Shown in pieces: positions 18,848 to 28,445 of a stretch of 64,000 nucleotides of DNA. Where the stretch lies: the NCBI GenBank assembly GCA_937870755.1, contig CALMZV010000012.1, positions 1-64,000 of the forward strand, given 5' to 3'. The stretch is from an uncultured Methylocystaceae bacterium. GTDB taxonomy: Bacteria; Pseudomonadota; Alphaproteobacteria; Rhizobiales; Beijerinckiaceae. Position numbers and translations under genes: made by a program. The first letter of the stretch is position 1. Every line of letters begins with the position of its first letter. The notes under the pieces were generated by a model, which worked only from the letters and a program-made list of their open reading frames with translations, did no database searches and was not told the origin of the DNA.

Positions 18848-19947
18848 GGGGAGGCCAATACGCCGCCGGTCGTCGGCGCGGCGACGCCCGTGGTGGTGGG
18901 GAAGGTGAGCGGCAGCCCGGCGAGCGCGCGCACGGCGAGATAGGCGAAAGCCTGCGCCTCCATCGCGTCGGCCGACCAGCCGAAGGAATCTGCGCTCGCG
19001 ATGGCGCAGCCGGTGCGCTGCGCGAGAGCGCGCATCATCGTGGGGTTGCGGGCGCCGCCGCCGCAGGCGACGATGCGCAGTGGTCGCGCCGGCAGCAGCG
19101 GCAGCAGACGCGCGACCGCCTCCGCCGTAAAGGCGACGAGCGTGGCGGCCGCGTCCTCCAGCGGCAGCCCCTCCACCGCGCCGCGCGAGAAGGCGTTGCG
19201 GTCGAGCGATTTCGGCGGCGGCGCGGAAAAGAACGGCTGGTCCATGAGGCGCGCCAGCGCGGCCTCGTTGACCGCGCCGCGCGCGGCGGTCGCGCCGTCG
19301 CGGTCGATGGGCTCGCCGGTCCGCGCCAGCATCAGATCGTCGACGAGCGCGTTGCCCGGCCCCGTGTCGCAGGCGACGGGATCGCGACCCGAGTCGATCC
19401 AGGTGAGATTGGCGACGCCGCCGATGTTGAGGAGCGCGACCGGCGTCGCCAGATGGGCGGCCTCCACCAGAGCGCGGTGGAACACGGGCACGAGCGGCGC
19501 GCCCTGCCCGCCGGCCGCGACGTCGCGCGCGCGAAAATCGTAGACGACGGGAACGCGGAGGCGGCGTGCGAGCGCCGCGCCGTCGCCGATCTGCACGGTC
19601 AGCCGTTCGTCCGGCCGGTGCAGCACCGTCTGGCCGTGAAATCCGACGAGGTCGATATCGCGGGTGGTGAGGCCGTTGGCGGCAAGAAAGTTCTGCACCG
19701 CGTCCGCATGGCGCTGGGTGATGACGCGCTCGGCCTCGGGGAGCGAACCGGGTCGTTCCGTGCGTTCGCGCAGCCGCGTGGCGTCGGCGAGCGCGCGACG
19801 CAGCAGCGCGCGGTCGGTTTCGTCATAAGGCTGGAAGAACGCGGGGCCGAGCGAGAGCGCGCGCGCGCCGTCGGTCTCGACGAGCGCGACGTCCACGCCG
19901 TCCATCGAGGTGCCGGACATCAGGCCGACCGTCCGGTAAATGGCCAA
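18844..19947 (-). CDS. anmK: Anhydro-N-acetylmuramic acid kinase
   Basis: Phosphorylates 1,6-anhydro-MurNAc released from cell-wall turnover to MurNAc-6-phosphate, for recycling. The 367 residues contain [17 protein letters not shown] (8-24), [12 protein letters not shown] and [11 protein letters not shown]. The start is a TTG at 19947: the minus strand reads AAGGAGAACCGTTTGGCC, giving GGAG six bases before TTG, and no ATG lies in a better position. It is divergent from the nuclease gene at 20013. nagZ, which acts earlier in the same recycling pathway, is also in this window at 54-55 kb. Confidence 0.95.
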   Translation of the reverse strand: MAIYRTVGLMSGTSMDGVDVALVETDGARALSLGPAFFQPYDETDRALLRRALADATRLRERTERPGSLPEAERVITQRHADAVQNFLAANGLTTRDIDLVGFHGQTVLHRPDERLTVQIGDGAALARRLRVPVVYDFRARDVAAGGQGAPLVPVFHRALVEAAHLATPVALLNIGGVANLTWIDSGRDPVACDTGPGNALVDDLMLARTGEPIDRDGATAARGAVNEAALARLMDQPFFSAPPPKSLDRNAFSRGAVEGLPLEDAAATLVAFTAEAVARLLPLLPARPLRIVACGGGARNPTMMRALAQRTGCAIASADSFGWSADAMEAQAFAYLAVRALAGLPLTFPTTTGVAAPTTGGVLASP

Positions 19948-20012
19948 ACGGTTCTCCTTGAAATAGGCTGGATTCGCTCAGCCTTCAGTCTCAGGGTCGC
20001 AGGGAAACCTTT

Positions 20013-21401
20013 ATGAAACTCTCCTTCCACGGCGCGGACCGCAGCGTGACGGGATCGTGCCACCTGATCGAGGCGGCGGGCAGAAGAATTCTCGTTGATT
20101 GCGGCATGTTTCAGGGCGGGCGCGAGGAGCGCTCGGCCAACGCCGAGTCTTTCGCCTTCGACCCGCGGTCGATCGACGTGCTGGTGCTGACCCATGCGCA
20201 TCTCGACCATTGCGGCCGGATTCCGCTGCTCGTCAAGCGCGGGTTTCGCGGCGAGATCGTCGCCACCGATCCCACGCGCGACTTCGCGCGGCTGGTGCTG
20301 CTCGACGCCGCGCGGCTGCAGGAGGAAGACACGCGGCGCGACCTGCGCAAGGCCGCCCGCTGGGAACCGGCGACGCCGGCCGAGGCGCCGCTCTACGGAC
20401 TCAACGACGCCCTGAACGCGATGGACCGCTTCGGCCGCGCCGTCACCTATGGAGATGTCGTCTCTCTCGGCCCGAACATCGAGGCCGAATTCACCGACGC
20501 CGGCCATATTCTCGGCTCGATGAGCGTGGCGATCACGGCGACCGAGAACGGCGTGCGCAAACGGCTGCTCATGTCCGGCGACATCGGCAACACGGGCCGC
20601 CCGCTGCTGAACGATCCCGTCGTGCCGACGGGGGCGTTCGACGCGGTGGTGATGGAGAGCACCTATGGCGACCGCGACCACCGGCGGATCGGCGCATCGA
20701 TCGAGGAGTTTTTCGAGGCGATCGCGGAGACACGCGCGCGCGGCGGCAACGTCGTCATTCCCACCTTCGCGCTGGAACGCGCGCAGGAACTGCTGTTCTA
20801 CCTGAAGATCGGCATCCGCACGAACCGCCTGCCGCCCGACCTTCAGATATTCGTCGACAGCCCGATGGCGATTTCGGCGACCGACATCGCGCGCAAACAC
20901 CCGGAATATTTCCAGGACGACGTGCGCGAGGCGCTCAAGGGCGGCGTCGATCCGTTCGCGCCGCCGCGCCTGCGGTTCACCAAACTGTCGTCGGACTCGC
21001 GCGCGATCAACGAGATCCGGTCCGGCGCGGTCATTCTCGCGGGCTCGGGCATGGCGAACGGCGGGCGCGTGGTTCACCATCTGCTGCGCAACCTGGACCG
21101 GCCCGAAAGCGGCGTGGTGTTCGTCGGCTTCGCCACGCAGGGCACGCTCGGGCGGCGGATCATCGACGGGGCGAAGGAGGTGCGCATTCTCGGGCAGGAA
21201 ACTGCCGTGCGCGCGCGCATCTACACCATCAACGGCTTCTCCGCCCACGCCGACCGTTCGGACCTCGTCGCGTGGCGGGCGCGGGCCCAAAGCGACCGCA
21301 CATTTCTGGTGCACGGCGAAGAAAGCGTGATGGCGAAGTTCGCGCCCGCCCTGCCTGGCAAGGTGGAAATGCCGGCGCAGGGCGAGGCGGCGGAGATCTA
21401 G
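20013..21401 (+). CDS. Metallo-beta-lactamase/beta-CASP RNA-processing-type hydrolase
   Basis: 462 residues: a metallo-beta-lactamase domain with the zinc motif THAHLDHCG (His61, His63, Asp65, His66), an inserted beta-CASP domain (VVIPTFALERAQELLFYL), and the C-terminal specificity motif INGFSAHADRSDL followed by FLVHGE. This is the architecture of bacterial CPSF/Ysh1-like nucleases, related to but distinct from RNase J. The activity is expected on RNA but untested. Its TAG stop overlaps the convergent bcp stop by two bases, so no terminator fits between the genes. Confidence 0.92.
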   Translation: MKLSFHGADRSVTGSCHLIEAAGRRILVDCGMFQGGREERSANAESFAFDPRSIDVLVLTHAHLDHCGRIPLLVKRGFRGEIVATDPTRDFARLVLLDAARLQEEDTRRDLRKAARWEPATPAEAPLYGLNDALNAMDRFGRAVTYGDVVSLGPNIEAEFTDAGHILGSMSVAITATENGVRKRLLMSGDIGNTGRPLLNDPVVPTGAFDAVVMESTYGDRDHRRIGASIEEFFEAIAETRARGGNVVIPTFALERAQELLFYLKIGIRTNRLPPDLQIFVDSPMAISATDIARKHPEYFQDDVREALKGGVDPFAPPRLRFTKLSSDSRAINEIRSGAVILAGSGMANGGRVVHHLLRNLDRPESGVVFVGFATQGTLGRRIIDGAKEVRILGQETAVRARIYTINGFSAHADRSDLVAWRARAQSDRTFLVHGEESVMAKFAPALPGKVEMPAQGEAAEI

Positions 21402-21859
21402 AGCGCCTGCGCCGCCTCCAGCACCGCCCTGGCGTGGCCGGGAACCTTCACTTTCTCCCACACCCGGCGCACCAGGCCCTCGCCGTCGATAAGAAAGGTG
21501 GTGCGGGCGACGCCCATGTATTTGCGGCCGTACATGCTTTTTTCGACCCACACGCCGTAGGCTTCGAGCATCGATCTGGCCTCGTCCGAGACGAGCGGCA
21601 GCGTGAGGCCGTGCTTGCGCTTGAACTTGTCGTGAGATTTCGGCGCATCCGGCGAGACGCCGACCACCGCCGCGCCGGCCTGCTCGAACGCCGCGAGAAG
21701 GCCGTTGAACTCGATGGCCTCCTGCGTGCAGCCGGGCGTGTCGTCCTTCGGATAGAAATAGAGCACCAGCTTGCGGCCCCGGAAATCCTTCAGGCCGAGT
21801 TCGCCGGCGCCGTCGCGCGCCAGCGCGAAATCCGGCGCTTTCTCTCCAATCGCGGGCAT
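21398..21859 (-). CDS. bcp: Thioredoxin-dependent peroxiredoxin, Bcp/PrxQ family
   Basis: Reduces hydrogen peroxide and organic peroxides. The 153 residues (start at ATG 21859 behind GGAAGG) contain FYPKDDTPGCTQEAIEFN with the peroxidatic Cys44. E. coli Bcp has a resolving cysteine five residues later; here that position is Ile and no other cysteine occurs, so this is a one-Cys type that must be reduced by an external thiol. An ATG 11 codons upstream would give MKIHWVERKAD and is less likely. It ends convergent with and overlapping the nuclease gene. Confidence 0.94.
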   Translation of the reverse strand: MPAIGEKAPDFALARDGAGELGLKDFRGRKLVLYFYPKDDTPGCTQEAIEFNGLLAAFEQAGAAVVGVSPDAPKSHDKFKRKHGLTLPLVSDEARSMLEAYGVWVEKSMYGRKYMGVARTTFLIDGEGLVRRVWEKVKVPGHARAVLEAAQAL

Positions 21860-22059
21860 GTCCGCCTTCCTTTCGACCCAATGAATCTTCATCCGTCGCG
21901 CCAGAACACGCCGGATGCGAGGCTAGATCAATCCGCGGGCCCGGCCCATCCGATCCGACGGCAAATGGCGCCCCGGCCGGCGCGCGATATAATTGCGAAT
22001 CTAGACGCGTCCCCCGCCGGGCGGCGCGCTGCGCCCGGCCGACGAACAGGAGATGAGGA

Positions 22060-25000
22060 CTGACCCTCGCCGACTTCGCGGCATCGTTCAACAGAGGCGC
22101 CGGCGCCGTTCGTTCAGGCTTCAGGGGCCTGGCGCGCGGACGCGGGCCGTGGCGGCTCGCGCGCATTCTGGCGGGCGCGTTCGCCGGCCTCGCGCTCGTC
22201 AGCGCCGTGGGGTTCGCGCTGCTGATGATGCGGCTCGCCAAGGGGCCGATCGAGATCGACGAATTCGGGGAACGCATCGCGGCCTCGCTGACCGAACGCA
22301 CGGGGCTGACGGTCGATTTCGGCTCCACCCATATCTCGCGCACCGACCGGGGGCCGACCATCGTGGTCGACCGCCTGACCGCCAAGGCCAACGGCAAGGT
22401 GGTGGTGCAGGCCCCGCACGCGATCGTATCGCTCGACCCGCTCTCGCTGCTGCGGCTGGAGGCGCGCCCGCGCTATCTCGAAGCCCTCGATCTCGACATC
22501 CGGATCATCGCGCTGCCGGACGGCGGCTTCGCCTTTTCGGCCGGCGGCGCCGATCACGAGCCGATCCGCCTGACGCCGCCGCTCGCCGCCGCCGCCGCGC
22601 CCGACGAACCCGCCCCGCCGATCAAATTGCGCGAACGCTCGCGGGCGCTGTTGCAGCAGGCCGCCGGCGCGATGACCCGATTGATCGATTTTGCGACATC
22701 GAGTTCGAGCGCGCTCGGCGGCGTGCGCCATATCGGCGTGAAGGGCGGACGGCTGACGGTGCGCGACGAGGCGCTCGACCGCACTACTGTTTTCTCCGGC
22801 GTCGACATCGTGCTCGAAAAATCGGGAACGCGCGCGGCGTTCGGGCTGAAGGCGCAGGCGCCGGGCGGAACGATCACCGCGCAGGCGCTCGCCAAGGGCG
22901 CGCGCGGCGCGCCGCGCACGCTCGACGCCGAAATCCGCGGACTGTCGCTGGACGAGATCGTGCTGGCGGCCGGTGTGCGGCAGCCGGTCGTGGACAGCGA
23001 CGCGAGGCTGGACGCGCGCGGCGTGTTCGCGCTCGACGCGGCCGGCGCCGTGAGCGAGGCAAGTGCGCGGTTCGTGGTCGGGGCGGGGTTCCTGCGCTTC
23101 GACGATCCCGATCACGAGCCGCTGTTTTTCGACGAGATCGCCGGCGGCGTCCGGTGGGATCCGACCGCGCGCCGCGCGGTGATCGAGCCGACGCACTATT
23201 TCGCCGGCGACACGCGGTTCACCTTCGCCGGCGAAGTGTCGCCGCCGGACGACACGCGCGAGGGCTGGGGCGTCGCGCTGGGCCTCGCCGAACCCGGCGG
23301 GCTTGCGCCCGAGCGGCCGCGCGAACAGTTCGTGACCATCGACAAGGCGCGGCTCGAGGCGCAGATCCACCCCCAGCGCAACACGCTGGACATCGGGCGC
23401 ATCGAACTCGGCGGACCCGGCCTCGCCATCGAGGGCGCGGGCGCGTTCGACTGGATCGACGGGCCGCACCTCAAGGCGACGCTGTCGGCGCGCAACACCG
23501 ACGTGCGCAATCTGATGCGCGTGTGGCCGAGCCCGATCGCCGCCAAGCCGCGCGGCTGGATTCTCGGCCATGTGCGCGCCGGCGCCGTGCAATCGGCCCG
23601 CGTGTCGGTCGATTTCGACAAGGACGCGATGGCCGCGATGCGGCGCGACCAGCCGCCGAAAGACGGCGACGTCGCCATCGAATACCAGATCGCGGGCGGC
23701 GTGCTGACGCCGTTCGCCGGCGCGCCCGACATCGTCGGCATCGAGGGAACGGGCCGCGCGACGGGCCGTTCGGCGCATTTTTCCGCCGCCTCCGGCGTGC
23801 TCGATCTCGGTCGCGGCCGCAAACTCACGCTCAGCAACGCCGCTTTCGCCATGCCGTCCAACAACGGCGAACGCGCCACGCCCGCGCAGATCGAAATGCG
23901 CGTGCAGGGCGCGATGGAATCGGTCGCCGAACTGCTCGACAAGGACGCCATCAAACCGCATGCGAGCCTGCCGGTCGCGCCCGACACGCTGAAAGGCGCG
24001 GTCGACGGCAAACTCAGGCTCGATTTCAAAGTAGGACCGGACGCGACGAGCGACGACATTCGCGTCTACGTCAACGCCAATGTCGCCAATTTCGTCGTCG
24101 AGAAGATCGTCGGCAAGGAACGGTTCGAAACGCCTTCGCTGTCCGTCGTCGGCGACCCGCGCGGCATTCAGGCGACGGGCGCGGGCCGGCTGTTCGGCGC
24201 GCCGGCGACGCTCGATCTGCGCAAGGGCATAGGACAGCCGGCCTTGGCGGCCGTGAACGCCACGCTCGACGAGGCCGCCCGCGCGCGCATGGGGCTGACG
24301 ATGCCCGGCGTGTCGGGACAAGCGGGCGTGCGGCTGAACGCGACCCTGACCGAAGGGCCGTTGCGCGCGGCCGTCGAGGTCGACCTCACGCGCGCCGCCT
24401 TCGACAATCCGGCGCCGGGTCTGGTGAAGCCGGCCGGGCGGCCGGCGTCGGCGAAGTTCGTTCTGCAGCAGCGCGAGAATTCCATCCGGCTCGAGGACCT
24501 GACTTTCGAGGGCGGCGGCGTGAACGCGCGCGGCGCGGTGGACCTGACGGGCGACGGCGATTTCGTCGCCGCGCGCCTGACGCAGGTGAAGCTGTCGCCC
24601 GGCGACGAGATGCGCGTGGACGCGCAGCGCTCCGGCGAAGTCATGAAGATCGTCGCGCGCGGCGGCTCCATCGACGCGCGGCCTTTCCTGAAAAGCTTCA
24701 CGCAGGCGACGGACGCGAAAGGCAAGGACGGCGGCGATTTCGATCTCGAACTGAAATCGCCGATCGTGTCGGGCCACGGCAAACAGATTCTCTCGAACGT
24801 CGATTTCAGGATGGTCCGGCGCGGCGGCATCGTGCGTCAACTGGCGGTCAACGCGCATTTCGGCCGCAGCCCCCTCACCGTCGCGCTCTCGCGCGGGGAA
24901 AGCGGTCTGCCGCAGGTTTCCGTGACCACAGGCGACGGCGGCGCGCTGCTCGCGTTCACCGATCTCTACGCTCGCATGGAAGGCGGCGCGCTCACCTCCA

Positions 25001-25512
25001 CCATGCAACTCGACGGGCGCACGGTGAACGGCATGGTGCAGATTCGAAATTTCTATCTGCGCGAGGAGCCGGCGTTGAAGCGGCTGGTGGTGGAGGGCGC
25101 CGCGCGTGTCGATCAATCGGGCGCGCGGCGGATCGATCCGGGGCTGGTGAAATTCGACCGGCTGCAAACCCTGTTCACGCGCAGCGGCGGGCGGCTCGAA
25201 TTGCGCGAAGGCATGATGAGCGGCGCCGACATCGGCCTGACGGTCGAAGGGGTGATCGACGAAACGCGCAACACGATGAACCTCAGCGGCACATTCGTGC
25301 CGGCGTTCGCCATCAACAATTTCTTCTCGAAGATTCCGCTCGTCGGCATGCTGCTGACCGGCGGCTGGAACGAAGGTCTGATCGCGGTCAACTATCGGCT
25401 GGGCGGATCGCCATCGGCGCCGCAACTGTCGATCAACCCGCTGTCGGCGGTGGCGCCCGGCTTCCTGCGCAAATTGTTCGGCGCGCTCGAAGGCGCGGGG
25501 CAGCAGCGCTGA
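22060..25512 (+). CDS. Large AsmA/YhdP-like (DUF3971) membrane-anchored protein
   Basis: About 1150 residues: a basic N-terminus, one membrane segment (RILAGAFAGLALVSAVGFALLM, codons 22162-22230), then a very long beta-rich periplasmic region with DUF3971 and AsmA-like C-terminal features (IDETRNTMNLSGTFVPAF, INNFFSKIPLVGMLLTGG, SINPLSAVAPGF). YhdP/TamB-type proteins form bridge-like channels that move phospholipid to the outer membrane; this is the likely role. The start is uncertain: a GTG at 22207 lies inside the membrane segment, and no ATG is in frame upstream. The only well-placed ribosome site (AGGAG at 22048-22052) points to a CTG at 22060. Confidence 0.85.
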   Translation: MTLADFAASFNRGAGAVRSGFRGLARGRGPWRLARILAGAFAGLALVSAVGFALLMMRLAKGPIEIDEFGERIAASLTERTGLTVDFGSTHISRTDRGPTIVVDRLTAKANGKVVVQAPHAIVSLDPLSLLRLEARPRYLEALDLDIRIIALPDGGFAFSAGGADHEPIRLTPPLAAAAAPDEPAPPIKLRERSRALLQQAAGAMTRLIDFATSSSSALGGVRHIGVKGGRLTVRDEALDRTTVFSGVDIVLEKSGTRAAFGLKAQAPGGTITAQALAKGARGAPRTLDAEIRGLSLDEIVLAAGVRQPVVDSDARLDARGVFALDAAGAVSEASARFVVGAGFLRFDDPDHEPLFFDEIAGGVRWDPTARRAVIEPTHYFAGDTRFTFAGEVSPPDDTREGWGVALGLAEPGGLAPERPREQFVTIDKARLEAQIHPQRNTLDIGRIELGGPGLAIEGAGAFDWIDGPHLKATLSARNTDVRNLMRVWPSPIAAKPRGWILGHVRAGAVQSARVSVDFDKDAMAAMRRDQPPKDGDVAIEYQIAGGVLTPFAGAPDIVGIEGTGRATGRSAHFSAASGVLDLGRGRKLTLSNAAFAMPSNNGERATPAQIEMRVQGAMESVAELLDKDAIKPHASLPVAPDTLKGAVDGKLRLDFKVGPDATSDDIRVYVNANVANFVVEKIVGKERFETPSLSVVGDPRGIQATGAGRLFGAPATLDLRKGIGQPALAAVNATLDEAARARMGLTMPGVSGQAGVRLNATLTEGPLRAAVEVDLTRAAFDNPAPGLVKPAGRPASAKFVLQQRENSIRLEDLTFEGGGVNARGAVDLTGDGDFVAARLTQVKLSPGDEMRVDAQRSGEVMKIVARGGSIDARPFLKSFTQATDAKGKDGGDFDLELKSPIVSGHGKQILSNVDFRMVRRGGIVRQLAVNAHFGRSPLTVALSRGESGLPQVSVTTGDGGALLAFTDLYARMEGGALTSTMQLDGRTVNGMVQIRNFYLREEPALKRLVVEGAARVDQSGARRIDPGLVKFDRLQTLFTRSGGRLELREGMMSGADIGLTVEGVIDETRNTMNLSGTFVPAFAINNFFSKIPLVGMLLTGGWNEGLIAVNYRLGGSPSAPQLSINPLSAVAPGFLRKLFGALEGAGQQR

Positions 25513-25525
25513 CCGCGAACGCGCG

Positions 25526-26785
25526 TCACTCCGGCCGCAGCAGAATGTGCTTTTTCCTGCCGAGCGACAGTTTGATCGCGCCGTCGACGAGCTGGTCTGC
25601 CCGCACGAGCGCACGCTCGTCGGTCACCACGGAATCGTTCACGCGCAACCCGCCGCCCTTGATCTGACGGCGCGCCTCGCCGGTCGAGGGCACGAGGCCC
25701 GCGCGCACGAACGCATTGAGCACACCGATGCCCGCGACAAGCTCCGCGCCGGGCGCGGTGAATGATGGCAGCGTGGCCGCAGCCCCGCCCTCCTCGAACG
25801 TCTTGCGCGCGGTCTCGGCCGCCTCGGCCGCCGCCGCCGGGCCGTGCACGAGCGCGGTCGCCTCGTTGGCGAGCGTTTTCTTGGCCTCGTTGATTTCCGC
25901 GCCGCCGAGTTTTTCGAGTCGCGCGATCTCGCCCAGCGGCAGGAAGGTGAACAGGCGCAGGAAACGGCCGACGTCGCCGTCCTCGGCGTTGCGCCAGAAC
26001 TGCCAGTAGTCGTAGGCCGAAAGCATATCGGGCTCGAGCCACACGGCGCCGGCCGCCGTCTTGCCCATCTTGGCGCCGGAGGCCGTGGTCAGAAGCGGCA
26101 CCGTCAGCGCGTAGAGCTGCGGCGTTCCCATGCGGCGGCCGAGATCGATGCCGGTGACGATATTTCCCCACTGATCGGAGCCGCCCATCTGCGCGATGCA
26201 GCCGTAGCGCCGGTTCAGCTCCACGAAATCGTAGGCCTGAAGGCACATGTAGTTGAACTCGATGAACGACAGCTCCTGATCGCGTTCCAGCCGCAGCTTG
26301 ACCGAATCCATCGACATCATGCGATTGACCGAGAAGTGGCGGCCCACGTCGCGCAGGAAATCGATGTAGTTCAGCTTCGTCAGCCATTCGGCGTTGTCCG
26401 GCATGATCGCGCCGGTCGGGCCTTCGCCGAAATCGAGAAACTGCGAAAAGACCTTGCGGATGCCCGCCTTGTTGGCCTCGATCGTCTCGATGGTCAGCAT
26501 CCTGCGCGTCTCGTCCTTGCCGGACGGATCGCCCACGCGGGTCGTGCCGCCGCCCATCAACGCGATCGGCTTGCCGCCCGTGCGCTGGAGCCACGACAGC
26601 ATCATGATCGACAGGAGATGGCCGACGTGGAGCGAGGGCGCGGTGCAGTCGAACCCGACATAGGCGATGAGGTCGCCGGCGGCGGCTTTGGCGTCCAGAC
26701 CCGGAAAATCCGAACATTGATGGACATAGCCGCGCTCCATCAGCGCGCGCAGGAAATCGGACTTCGGCTTGAACGTGTCGGTCAT
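25526..26785 (-). CDS. tyrS: Tyrosyl-tRNA synthetase
   Basis: Charges tRNA-Tyr with tyrosine. The 419 residues have the class I HIGH-type motif SLHVGHL (His53), the tyrosine pocket [10 protein letters not shown] (200-209), KMGKT (239-243) in place of KMSKS, and a C-terminal S4 RNA-binding domain ([11 protein letters not shown]). The ATG at 26785 is preceded by AAGAGGCCCC; longer in-frame extensions upstream run through non-coding-like sequence. It is convergent with the AsmA-like gene, 13 bp apart. Confidence 0.97.
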   Translation of the reverse strand: MTDTFKPKSDFLRALMERGYVHQCSDFPGLDAKAAAGDLIAYVGFDCTAPSLHVGHLLSIMMLSWLQRTGGKPIALMGGGTTRVGDPSGKDETRRMLTIETIEANKAGIRKVFSQFLDFGEGPTGAIMPDNAEWLTKLNYIDFLRDVGRHFSVNRMMSMDSVKLRLERDQELSFIEFNYMCLQAYDFVELNRRYGCIAQMGGSDQWGNIVTGIDLGRRMGTPQLYALTVPLLTTASGAKMGKTAAGAVWLEPDMLSAYDYWQFWRNAEDGDVGRFLRLFTFLPLGEIARLEKLGGAEINEAKKTLANEATALVHGPAAAAEAAETARKTFEEGGAAATLPSFTAPGAELVAGIGVLNAFVRAGLVPSTGEARRQIKGGGLRVNDSVVTDERALVRADQLVDGAIKLSLGRKKHILLRPE

Positions 26786-26810
26786 CGGGGCCTCTTGCGG
26801 GCAGAGCTTT

Positions 26811-26851
26811 AGAGCATGATCCCCGAAATTTGAAGCTTTCGCGCCGCACCG
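26811..26851. repeat. Half of a dispersed AGAGCATGATCC-type palindromic repeat
   Basis: AGAGCATGATCCCCGAAATTTGAAGC matches the left arm of a dispersed palindromic element that I recall from many Rhizobiales genomes (AGAGCATGATC...GATCATGCTCT). The complementary right arm is not visible here, so this is a decayed copy. It lies between tyrS and the M23 peptidase gene. Confidence 0.45.
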
Positions 26852-26892
26852 TCCCGATCCGGGGCAAGCGCGCGCGGCGGGTTTTTCAGAAG

Positions 26893-26906
26893 CATTAACC
26901 TTAATG
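26893..26906. promoter_or_regulatory. CATTAA-CC-TTAATG dyad upstream of the M23 peptidase
   Basis: A 14-base dyad with perfect 6-base arms sits about 50 bases before the M23 gene in an AT-rich patch. It contains TTAACC, a half-site-like sequence for the cell-cycle regulator CtrA, but lacks the TTAA-N7-TTAA spacing. It may be an operator or part of the promoter. Confidence 0.3.
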
Positions 26907-26957
26907 GTTTTCATTGGCCCGTCAGGCGGCGTCCGTTTTGCCGTCCGGGGTTCCGCA

Positions 26958-28355
26958 ATGTCCATTCGCTCTTCGTTTCCGTCCGCGCGCGAGCCGAACA
27001 GCCATTTTTTCTTCACCGTTTCGCGTGGCGGGCGCACTCGCCGCTTCGCCGTCCGCCCGGCCATGCTCTACGGCGCGCTCGCGGGCCTGCCGCTGGTCGG
27101 CGCGCTCTATCTGGCCGCCACCGCCGTCTTTTTCTTTCGCGACGACATGGTGGCGAGCCTGATGGCCCGGCAGGCGAAGATGCAATACGCCTACGAGGAC
27201 CGGCTGGCCGCCATGCGAATCCAGCTCGACCGCGTGACGAGCCGGCAGTTGCTCGACCAGGACAGTTTCGAGGGCAAGGTCCAGAGCCTCATCTCGCGGC
27301 AGGCCAAGCTGGAAACGCGCACCGCGCTCGTGGCCGCACTCAGCGACAGGCTGGCCGCGCCGCGCACCGAGACCGCGGCCGCCCCCGCCCAGCCCGCGCC
27401 ACCGGCCGGCGCGTCGCGCGCGCCCGCACGCCAGGCGGCTTCTCCGAAATCCGGCGCCCCGAGCGCCGCGGGCGGGCCGGCGAGCGCCCCCGTCAGCGCC
27501 TTCGCGCCGACGCCCGCGCCGATGGAGGCGCCCTTCCCGCTCGGGCCGGAAAAGCCGCGCCCCGAGGGTTTCGAACTGCGCTCCAGCGCGCCGGAGGCCG
27601 GCGGCGAGACGCTTGCGCAGGCCGGCGACGCCGATCTGCCGATGCCGGCGCGGCTGGAAAGCATCGGCATTTCGCTCGACCGCATCGAGCGTCGGCAGGT
27701 GAGCGCGCTGGCGTCGCTGGCGGGACCGGCGGCCGCACGTGTCGAGAAGCTCAGGTCGGCCATCGCCGAGACCGGGCTTGCGCCCGAGCGCGTGGTGGCG
27801 CGCACGCCGGCGAGCGGCGTCGGCGGGCCGTTCACGCCGGCCAAGGTGGACGCCTTCTCCTCGCCGTTCGAGCGTCAGTTGAGCGCGGCGCAGGGCGCGT
27901 TCGTGGCGCTGGACAAGCTGCGCCGCGCGCTGCCCTATCTGCCGCTGCGCAAACCGCTCTCGGGCGCGCTCGACGTCTCCTCCTCGTTCGGCTACCGCGT
28001 CGATCCATTCCTGGGGCGCGGCGCGCTGCACTCGGGCCTCGATATGCGGGCCGAAACGGGCGCGCCGGTGCTTGCGACCGCCGCCGGCAAGGTGGTGACG
28101 GCGGACTATACGGGCGGCTACGGCAATCTCGTGGAGATCGACCACGGCGGCGGCATCTCGACGCGCTACGGTCATATGTCGGCGATTCTCGTATCGGAAG
28201 GCCAGACGGTGAGCGCCGGCGTCGTCGTCGGCCGCGTCGGCTCGACGGGCCGCTCGACGGGGCCGCACCTGCACTACGAAGTGCGGCTCGACGACGAGGC
28301 GACCGATCCCGCCCGATTCATCCGCGCCGCCCGCCTGGTCGGTCCGCAGGACTAG
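26958..28355 (+). CDS. M23-family cell-wall peptidase (LytM domain), membrane anchored
   Basis: 465 residues from the ATG at 26958. A membrane segment (about 36-60) is followed by a helical, probably coiled-coil stretch (65-130), a long Ala/Pro-rich linker, and a C-terminal LytM domain with the zinc motifs HSGLDM and HLHYEV. The catalytic residues look complete, so it may cut peptidoglycan cross-links itself instead of only activating amidases. A role in septation or envelope growth is inferred. Upstream lie the CATTAA dyad and a decayed repeat. It is convergent with prfB. Confidence 0.9.
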   Translation: MSIRSSFPSAREPNSHFFFTVSRGGRTRRFAVRPAMLYGALAGLPLVGALYLAATAVFFFRDDMVASLMARQAKMQYAYEDRLAAMRIQLDRVTSRQLLDQDSFEGKVQSLISRQAKLETRTALVAALSDRLAAPRTETAAAPAQPAPPAGASRAPARQAASPKSGAPSAAGGPASAPVSAFAPTPAPMEAPFPLGPEKPRPEGFELRSSAPEAGGETLAQAGDADLPMPARLESIGISLDRIERRQVSALASLAGPAAARVEKLRSAIAETGLAPERVVARTPASGVGGPFTPAKVDAFSSPFERQLSAAQGAFVALDKLRRALPYLPLRKPLSGALDVSSSFGYRVDPFLGRGALHSGLDMRAETGAPVLATAAGKVVTADYTGGYGNLVEIDHGGGISTRYGHMSAILVSEGQTVSAGVVVGRVGSTGRSTGPHLHYEVRLDDEATDPARFIRAARLVGPQD

Positions 28356-28445
28356 GTCGTTCGTCGCGTCTCGATCCTATCGACGCGCTGTGCGGCGCGG
28401 CAATTCTCATGGCGCCGCAACTGCGCGCTCCGGCGCAGCGCCGCA

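Noticed and set aside
22053-25667. An uninterrupted frame beginning at ATG 22053 alongside the AsmA-like gene
   Set aside because: The translation is Arg-rich shadow sequence with no family features; the overlapping frame with the membrane anchor and AsmA motifs is the real gene.
28391-28419. TGCGGCGC...GCGCCGCA dyad between the M23 gene and prfB as a terminator
   Set aside because: 8-bp arms with a 13-base loop but no T-tract; could equally be chance in GC-rich sequence.
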